NCBI GenBank assembly: GCA_900555195.1
Contig: USKC01000095.1
Location: forward strand, 1 to 9,998
Origin: an uncultured Lachnospiraceae bacterium
GTDB taxonomy: Bacteria; Bacillota; Clostridia; Lachnospirales; Lachnospiraceae
Reading direction: 5' to 3'
Length of the DNA: 9,998 bases
Shown here piece by piece: positions 6,537 through 9,998 of this stretch; the stretch's first letter is position 1, and every line of letters begins with the position of its first letter. The notes beneath the pieces are model-generated. The model had not been told where the DNA came from and did no database searches. It was given only the letters and a program-made list of their open reading frames with translations. A program made the translations under genes and the position numbers.

Positions 6537-6779
6537 TTATCTTTCGCCTTCCGTCTCCCGCGTCTTCTCCTGATTGGCTTTCTGCTGCTCAGAGTATTCG
6601 AAGCCCCGGCATACCATGTAAAGCATTTCCATATACTGTCCCAAAAGTTCCCTGTCTTCTGGTGTCGCTTCGTTCTTCAGGAAATCTCGTACTTCTTTCT
6701 CAAAAGCAAGCCATTCTTCCTTCCCTCTCATTTTCCGCCAGATCAGCCGATCAGCCAGTTCTTTTCCCTTTTCGCTCAC
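6537..6779 (-). CDS. Hypothetical small charged phage protein
   Basis: 80 aa, not recognised. It is mostly helical and charged (WLAFEKEVRDFLKNEATPED, then LLGQYMEMLYMVCRGFEYSEQ and a hydrophilic tail KTRETEGER). No signal peptide or membrane segment. Its ATG overlaps the stop of the minor capsid gene (ATGA, 6776-6779), so it is made from the same message and may act with it. Confidence 0.7.
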   Translation of the reverse strand: MSEKGKELADRLIWRKMRGKEEWLAFEKEVRDFLKNEATPEDRELLGQYMEMLYMVCRGFEYSEQQKANQEKTRETEGER

Positions 6780-7993
6780 GGCAATTCCTCCAAACCTGCT
6801 ATGAAATCCATCACTTCTATCACATCCTCTACAGACGCTTCGGAATGCATCAGGTAATCCGAAACCTTATCCCGCAGCCAAGTATACCGCTCCGGCATCT
6901 CCACCGCAAAAAAGTCCTTGGCAAACTGCAAGTCTGTTTCTGCAAATTTCATCCTGCCGTTAACAGCCCGCAGTATATCCGTATACTTCGTATAGGTCGC
7001 TGTATGCTGAATACCACGCTGTATACAAATCTCCTGTGTCAGATACTCCACAGCAGCCTCTTCTGTTCCAGAAAATCGATAGTAATCTTCCGGAGAATAA
7101 TGGCTTGCGGAACAGGAATGTAGCATCTCATGCCATCTCGTTCCAGGATCTGCATCACTCCTTAAAAGTATATCACAGTTCCACTCTTTCTCACCAGAAA
7201 CATTTGTTTCTTCACATTTCGCATTGTCAACAATAACTTTCCCACTCCATTTGCTCTTCCGGTTCGTATATTCTGATAGTTCGTTTCGGATCTGTTCCAG
7301 ATTACGCCGAAGCGTTTCCGGGTCACTATTTTCATCCACTGCCCTGGCCTCGTTTCTCACCGCCTCATACCGTTTCCACGCCTGTGTCTTCTTCAGATCG
7401 GAGGTCCCGCACTCATACCGCAGCTTCGTGGTTGCCTCTGGAACTCCGCAGGCCCTGCAGAAGGCGCGATATTCCCTTGTTTTTGCCCTGATCTTCGCTT
7501 TAATGTCCGTACTGTCCAGATTCAGAGCTTCCAGGGCTTCTTTTTCCCGCTTCAGCGCCCTGATCCCCCGTTCCATTGCCCGCAACCGCTGCGTCATGGC
7601 GTAATAATCATATTCTTTCCCGCCAACAGTAACTGGCCCGGGCTGTGGCTGATAAGCCGGAAGGGAGGACGCGCCTTCAAACCAGACATGATGGCTGTGT
7701 CGGCAGTTATATCCATATAGCCCCAATGGATCATTCTCATGCGCCCCGTCCGCGCTATATCCGGTAGCATACCACAGATCCATGATCCGTTCCTGGCCGA
7801 TTCGCCGGGCCTCCTCCCGATAATCCGTTCCTGACTGGATGTAATACACTTTTCCCTGCCACTGTTCATGGTTTGCATGACCTACGCCTTTATTCCGGGC
7901 TCCCCAGTGCCGCGTAATATAGACCAGATTCTCACCCGTCTGCGCTATGTTTGCATCCATAATCTTAGCCTCTCTTTTTCTTCTGTCACTCAT
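6776..7993 (-). CDS. Shortened phage minor capsid protein (Phage_min_cap2-like) with zincin-like C-terminus
   Basis: 405 aa. From about residue 21 (ITRHWGARNKG, NHEQWQGKVYY, later YNCRHSHHVWFEG) it matches the C-terminal half of the Phage_min_cap2 family, head proteins near the portal vertex. The usual N-terminal half is missing. A helical coiled region follows (about 133-245). The C-terminal part carries RWHEMLHSCSASH with an HExxH motif at about 288-292 and a downstream GTEEAAVEYL that could give a third ligand, as in zinc metallopeptidases. The first 13-20 residues (MSDRRKREAKIMD) look foreign to the family and have a perfect AGGAGGTGAA site, so I infer a deletion fusing an early gene's start to the minor capsid gene. 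Portal and terminase, usually upstream, are absent. Confidence 0.78.
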   Translation of the reverse strand: MSDRRKREAKIMDANIAQTGENLVYITRHWGARNKGVGHANHEQWQGKVYYIQSGTDYREEARRIGQERIMDLWYATGYSADGAHENDPLGLYGYNCRHSHHVWFEGASSLPAYQPQPGPVTVGGKEYDYYAMTQRLRAMERGIRALKREKEALEALNLDSTDIKAKIRAKTREYRAFCRACGVPEATTKLRYECGTSDLKKTQAWKRYEAVRNEARAVDENSDPETLRRNLEQIRNELSEYTNRKSKWSGKVIVDNAKCEETNVSGEKEWNCDILLRSDADPGTRWHEMLHSCSASHYSPEDYYRFSGTEEAAVEYLTQEICIQRGIQHTATYTKYTDILRAVNGRMKFAETDLQFAKDFFAVEMPERYTWLRDKVSDYLMHSEASVEDVIEVMDFIAGLEELP

Positions 7994-8002
7994 TTCACCT
8001 CC

Positions 8003-8116
8003 TCATCCTTCCAGACGGTATATCGCCCACCGCAGTGCAGCAGTCGTTTCCGCATCATGCTCTTTTTCCGCCCGCTCCAAAAGCTCATAGAGCTTGTCGA
8101 GCTTCTTCTGTTCCAT
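8003..8116 (-). CDS. Small phage ORF of 37 aa
   Basis: 37 aa (MEQKKLDKLYELLERAEKEH then DAETTAALRWAIYRLEG), strongly helical, with ALRWAIYRLE near the end. GAGGAGG lies 6 bases before the ATG, inside the end of the HTH gene, and the next gene begins 10 bases after its stop. Very short helical proteins of this style occur in the early regions of Clostridia prophages. The function is not known. The ribosome binding site, spacing and helical composition argue that it is real. Confidence 0.68.
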   Translation of the reverse strand: MEQKKLDKLYELLERAEKEHDAETTAALRWAIYRLEG

Positions 8117-8118
8117 GT

Positions 8119-8373
8119 TCAGCCTCCTCTCTTGCCGCCCATGATCTCCATCCGTTCCTCCGGCGGTATCCCAAGGGCATCACATATCGCCCACAGTTCA
8201 CACAGCCGGAAGGAACCGGGATCCGCGTTGCGGGATTCCATCAGTCGGGGATTCTTCCCGGTAAGCTTCGCCAGATCCCTGTCTGATTTCTTCTTGATCT
8301 CTTTTCCTTTTTTAATGATTCCGCGTACCATCCGGCAGCGTTCTTCATATTTGCTTGGTGTCGTTCTTGGCAT
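8119..8373 (-). CDS. XRE-type helix-turn-helix DNA-binding protein
   Basis: 84 aa. A basic N-terminus is followed by an HTH: KKKSDRDLAKLTGKNPRLMES (about 27-47), then RLCELWAICDALGIPPEERM as the typical closing helices of a Cro/C1-type domain. It should bind phage operators as a regulator. The frame is open to 8400 from a TTG codon, but AGGAGG lies 8 bases before the ATG at 8373, which I take as the start. Its upstream region overlaps the promoter of the putative RNA gene transcribed the other way, so cross-regulation is possible. Confidence 0.82.
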   Translation of the reverse strand: MPRTTPSKYEERCRMVRGIIKKGKEIKKKSDRDLAKLTGKNPRLMESRNADPGSFRLCELWAICDALGIPPEERMEIMGGKRGG

Positions 8374-8403
8374 TTTTTTCACCTCCTGTTTCACTTCCAA
8401 TTC

Positions 8404-8432
8404 TTGAATATTTATTTCTTATATGTTAATAT
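8404..8432 (+). promoter_or_regulatory. Extended -10 promoter for the putative noncoding RNA
   Basis: TTGAAT (8404-8409) and TAATAT (8427-8432) are 17 bases apart, with TG at 8424-8425 giving an extended -10. Transcription would start near 8438-8440, exactly where the 5' strand of the closing stem begins. It points to the + strand, away from the HTH gene. Confidence 0.65.
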
Positions 8433-8465
8433 TTCTTTACCCTGATACGGGGCAAGGAGGGTCTT

Positions 8466-8501
8466 ATGCTTATAAAAAAACTGACTTGCCCTGTTCTCTG
8501 A
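8466..8501 (+). other. Possible 11-codon ORF in the first hairpin loop of the RNA
   Basis: GGAGGG (8457-8461 area) is followed by ATG at 8466 and 11 codons (MLIKKLTCPVL) to TGA at 8499-8501. The Shine-Dalgarno and start lie in the 28-base loop of the 8449-8492 hairpin. It could be a leader peptide or tmRNA-like coding element, or chance. Confidence 0.2.
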
Positions 8502-8786
8502 TTGAAAGGTCGCAACAGTGGATGCCAAAGCACTTTAAACCGGCGTAAAATGTAGTAATCAGCATGGCGTTACTCGACTCAGAGAAGAGTTTAAAACACA
8601 CGAGACGGCACTCGTTAAAATGCTTCACCATGCCCGGTACTCCTTACTATTCGCCAGCTAATGGGCGTTCATCAATTCTGCTGAACCAAAACTGCATAAG
8701 TGGCGAAATGTTTCAAGAAGCGTTCGGTCGCGTAGGACGCGGCGAAAGCCTGCAAAACATTCAGGGTTAAAAAATTTGGCAAAGAT

Positions 8787-8817
8787 CTGATAGGAACGCG
8801 ACTCCTATCAGTTTTTT
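8787..8817 (+). terminator. Intrinsic terminator of the putative RNA gene
   Basis: CTGATAGGA (8787-8795) pairs perfectly with TCCTATCAG (8803-8811) around a 7-base loop, followed by TTTTTT (8812-8817). It is oriented for the + strand. Its right arm overlaps the stop codon of the convergent repressor gene (8808-8810). On the minus strand no T-run follows directly. Confidence 0.9.
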
Positions 8818-9020
8818 GTTGGATGCCTTGGCGTTAAAAAACAATCCACTGACACCATCAATGCCCCACATATCAGCTCATATTCTTCTAATGAAAGTCT
8901 ACGATTTCCATTCAAGGCCAGATTCAGCTTTACCGTACTGATTCCCGTTTCCCTGCTGACAAAAGCCTGGGAAATTCCTCTTGCCTCCATATACTCTTTA
9001 ATCCTTGCTTCAGGCTTCAT
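8808..9020 (-). CDS. Cro/C1-type phage repressor, small
   Basis: 70 aa, almost entirely one helix-turn-helix domain. ISQAFVSRETGISTVKLNLA (about 16-35) holds the two helices, followed by NGNRRLSLEEYELICGAL, the usual last helices of the XRE fold. No C-terminal dimerisation/cleavage domain, so it is Cro-like or a minimal repressor. AAAGGAATC precedes the ATG, with GAGGAGG further up. It is convergent with the RNA gene, sharing its terminator region, and divergent from the 102-aa gene, a common lysis-lysogeny switch layout. Confidence 0.85.
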   Translation of the reverse strand: MKPEARIKEYMEARGISQAFVSRETGISTVKLNLALNGNRRLSLEEYELICGALMVSVDCFLTPRHPTKN

Positions 9021-9044
9021 GATTCCTTTCTCGCCTCCTCATGC

Positions 9045-9063
9045 TTCCTGCTCTGTTGCGAAC
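9045..9063. repeat. Direct repeat copy 1, upstream of the repressor
   Basis: TTCCTGCTCTGTTGCGAAC here and the copy at 9661-9679 differ at one of 19 bases. Both copies lie just upstream (on the minus strand) of a small gene's ribosome binding site, 25 bases before the repressor start in this case. They may be a shared leader or a duplication scar. Confidence 0.7.
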
Positions 9064-9078
9064 AGGTAATCAATATCC

Positions 9079-9107
9079 TTGCTTCCCGCTTCTTCCTTCC
9101 ATATAAT
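9079..9107 (+). promoter_or_regulatory. Sigma-A type promoter for the 102-aa gene
   Basis: TTGCTT (9079-9084) and a perfect TATAAT (9102-9107) are 17 bases apart, pointing to the + strand. A start near 9114 would give a 43-base leader before the ATG at 9157. GCCG-N6-CGGC (9118-9131), an inverted repeat just past the expected start, could be an operator for one of the neighbouring HTH proteins; this last point is inference. Confidence 0.68.
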
Positions 9108-9156
9108 ATGTTTACAGGCCGTTATCGCGGCTGAGTAAAAAGAAAGGATAAAGCGA

Positions 9157-9465
9157 ATGACAAAAGATGCTGACAAAATGATTTGCTGTCTCTATAAGGA
9201 ATACCTTCAGCGCCGAAAACTGGGAAATTCTATAGCTGAATCCAGCCAATTTAGCCGCGAATATTTCAAGAATGACCCTGTCTTGTCAAAATGGCATCCA
9301 GATGATTGTACGAGCGTGGCCAGCGAGCTTAAAAATATTGGGTTCGTTAAAATCTGGGTTTCCGGAAATTTTGAACTTACTGCTGAAGCTATTACTTATA
9401 TGGAAAACCGTTTTAAAAATGGTATTATGGAATTAACCGATTTCATTTCAAAACTAATCCCTTAA
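9157..9465 (+). CDS. Small phage protein, possible winged-helix (YjcQ-like)
   Basis: 102 aa, the only protein gene on the + strand. The N-terminal helix (ADKMICCLYKEYLQRRK), a DDCTSVASELKNIGFVKIWV helix-plus-wing pattern and the closing FELTAEAITYMENRF resemble YjcQ-type winged-helix proteins. No enzyme motif is seen. AAAGGA lies before the ATG and a near-consensus promoter upstream. It is more AT-rich than the structural genes. The stop codon overlaps the stop of the convergent 61-aa gene (TTAA, 9462-9465). Isolation, own promoter and opposite strand suggest expression in the lysogen. The fold call is tentative. Confidence 0.68.
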   Translation: MTKDADKMICCLYKEYLQRRKLGNSIAESSQFSREYFKNDPVLSKWHPDDCTSVASELKNIGFVKIWVSGNFELTAEAITYMENRFKNGIMELTDFISKLIP

Positions 9466-9647
9466 TCCCATCCGGGTGCTGTTGCCTCGAATATCTTATC
9501 TTCCTCAAATGACAGCACCCATTTTCCATTGTCAAATTTCAGATACAATTTGGAGATTCTCTCCTTCTTCTTGCCGTTAACGAGCAAAATCCCTTCTTTC
9601 GGAATGACAACTAAATTTTCAAGCTTTTCCACTTTCTCACCTTCCAT
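9462..9647 (-). CDS. Hypothetical 61-aa phage protein
   Basis: 61 aa, not recognised. Charged N-terminus, then a predominantly beta pattern (LVVIPKEGILLVNGKKKE, KLYLKFDNGKWVLSFEED). No membrane segment or cysteine. TAGGAAAC lies before the ATG. It follows the antirepressor gene in the same direction and converges on the 102-aa gene. Composition and spacing support a real gene; no function can be given. Confidence 0.62.
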   Translation of the reverse strand: MEGEKVEKLENLVVIPKEGILLVNGKKKERISKLYLKFDNGKWVLSFEEDKIFEATAPGWD

Positions 9648-9660
9648 CTTGTTTCCTACA

Positions 9661-9679
9661 TTCCTGCTCTGCTGCGAAC
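9661..9679. repeat. Direct repeat copy 2, after the antirepressor gene
   Basis: TTCCTGCTCTGCTGCGAAC, 18 of 19 bases identical to 9045-9063. It lies between the antirepressor stop and the start of the 61-aa gene. Similarity stops sharply at the AAC end. Confidence 0.7.
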
Positions 9680-9685
9680 GGCCAT

Positions 9686-9998
9686 TTAAGCAGTAGCTTC
9701 CAGAAATTTATTTACAAAATATATCTGTCCCTTTCCCGTAACTTTTGTAGTCCGGTTGATTCTGACGGAACCATCAGGATTATTTACCGTGGACTCCTTC
9801 ACTTCAAAAAGCCCCATCTCCATAGATTTCTGCGTCGGCATATTCCAGTCAGTGCCTTTCCGCTTAATCAGGTAACCATTTTCTCGTAACCATGCGAACA
9901 GTCTTTTCTGACCTGTTTCGATGCCGTTCTGTTTAAGAATTTTCGCAAGGTCTCCGATCAGAATTGCGGTGTGGCTTGTTGACACTGCATCCGCAAAG
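9686..9998 (-). CDS. Phage antirepressor, C-terminal KilAC domain (partial)
   Basis: At least 104 codons; the frame is open through the window edge, so the N-terminus (usually an AntA/AntB or Bro-N type domain) lies outside. The run FADAVSTSHTAILIGDLAKI, then GQKRLFAWLRENGYLI and the closing GKGQIYFVNKFL are the standard KilAC pattern. Antirepressors of this type bind DNA or a repressor to release phage early genes. An in-frame GTG at 9985 could be mistaken for a start, but the family motif begins before it. Confidence 0.9.
   Translation of the reverse strand, partial: FADAVSTSHTAILIGDLAKILKQNGIETGQKRLFAWLRENGYLIKRKGTDWNMPTQKSMEMGLFEVKESTVNNPDGSVRINRTTKVTGKGQIYFVNKFLEATA

Larger units (their letters stand above)
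8438..8818 (+). ncRNA. Putative large structured noncoding RNA, about 380 nt
   Basis: This stretch has no convincing protein on either strand but has a promoter at its left and a strong intrinsic terminator at its right. The ends pair: ACCCTGA (8439-8445) with TCAGGGT (8761-8767). Inside, perfect or near-perfect pairs nest without conflict: 8449-8456 with 8485-8492; 8522-8526 with 8542-8546; GCATGG (8562-8567) with CCATGC (8628-8633) enclosing two hairpins (8576-8591 and 8600-8615); TTCGCCA (8650-8656) with TGGCGAA (8701-8707) enclosing GTTCA/TGAAC; AATGTTT (8707-8713) with AAACATT (8755-8761) enclosing 8720-8740 and a GGC-GAAA-GCC tetraloop (8741-8750). I do not recognise the family: no tmRNA, RNase P, group I/II intron or 6S signature is visible. 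It is shorter than the phage-borne GOLLD and ROOL RNAs. Pairings were found by eye, not folded. Confidence 0.62.

Noticed and set aside
8564..8770. 68-codon + strand ORF inside the putative RNA gene
   Set aside because: No ribosome binding site before the ATG, unusual composition, and the same bases are explained by nested stems; kept only as a test case for the RNA hypothesis.
8438..8818. tmRNA, RNase P RNA, group I/II intron or retron for the structured region
   Set aside because: No T-arm or CCA-type end, no RNase P core such as GAGGAAAGTCC or ACAGAA, no intron domain V or P7-like core seen, and no reverse transcriptase nearby.
1..9998. CRISPR array or transposon
   Set aside because: No regularly spaced repeats and no transposase-like protein or terminal inverted repeats were found.

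Overview
The window looks like the chromosome end of a reduced, probably defective, siphovirus-type prophage in a gut-type Clostridia host, most likely Lachnospiraceae. This rests on protein style, strong AGGAGG ribosome binding sites and the gene families present; nothing in the window gives a species. It opens with the 3' part of a tRNA-Trp gene on the + strand and its terminator. Almost everything after that is read on the minus strand, so the biological order runs from right to left.

Layout, right to left. (1) Regulatory/early end, about 10,000-8,000: the C-terminal KilAC part of an antirepressor (cut by the window edge), a 61-aa unknown, a 102-aa possible winged-helix gene on the opposite strand with its own promoter, a 70-aa Cro/C1-type repressor, an 84-aa HTH protein and a 37-aa ORF missing from ordinary ORF lists. 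Between the repressor and the HTH gene lies about 430 bases without a convincing protein. It carries a + strand promoter, an extended set of nested complementary segments and a strong intrinsic terminator, and I read it as a structured noncoding RNA of about 380 nt. (2) Head module, 7,993-4,193: a shortened minor capsid protein with a C-terminal HEMLH zincin-like motif, an 80-aa unknown, a cysteine-rich KTR-type protein with its own promoter and terminator, a GP20-type scaffold, an HK97-fold-type major capsid protein broken by an in-frame TAG, and a head-tail connector. (3) Neck and tail tube, 4,196-2,486: two minor capsid/head-closure type proteins, a tail terminator type protein and a major tail protein. 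(4) Lysis end, 2,445-235: an apparent chimera of a tail assembly chaperone and a tail-fibre-region protein, a carbohydrate-binding protein, a holin and a GH25 lysozyme.

Several standard phage parts are absent between genes that usually flank them. No terminase, portal or replication genes lie between the HTH region and the minor capsid gene. No tape measure, distal tail or baseplate genes lie between the tail tube and the lysis end. Each gap falls at an ORF whose two ends look like different genes, so I infer two large in-frame deletions. With the amber codon in the capsid gene, this points to a decaying prophage that keeps an intact-looking regulatory region, an RNA gene, a self-contained cargo gene and a lysis cassette. 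A satellite borrowing helper functions is the alternative. The late genes are tightly coupled (ATGA and TAATG overlaps), as in an operon.
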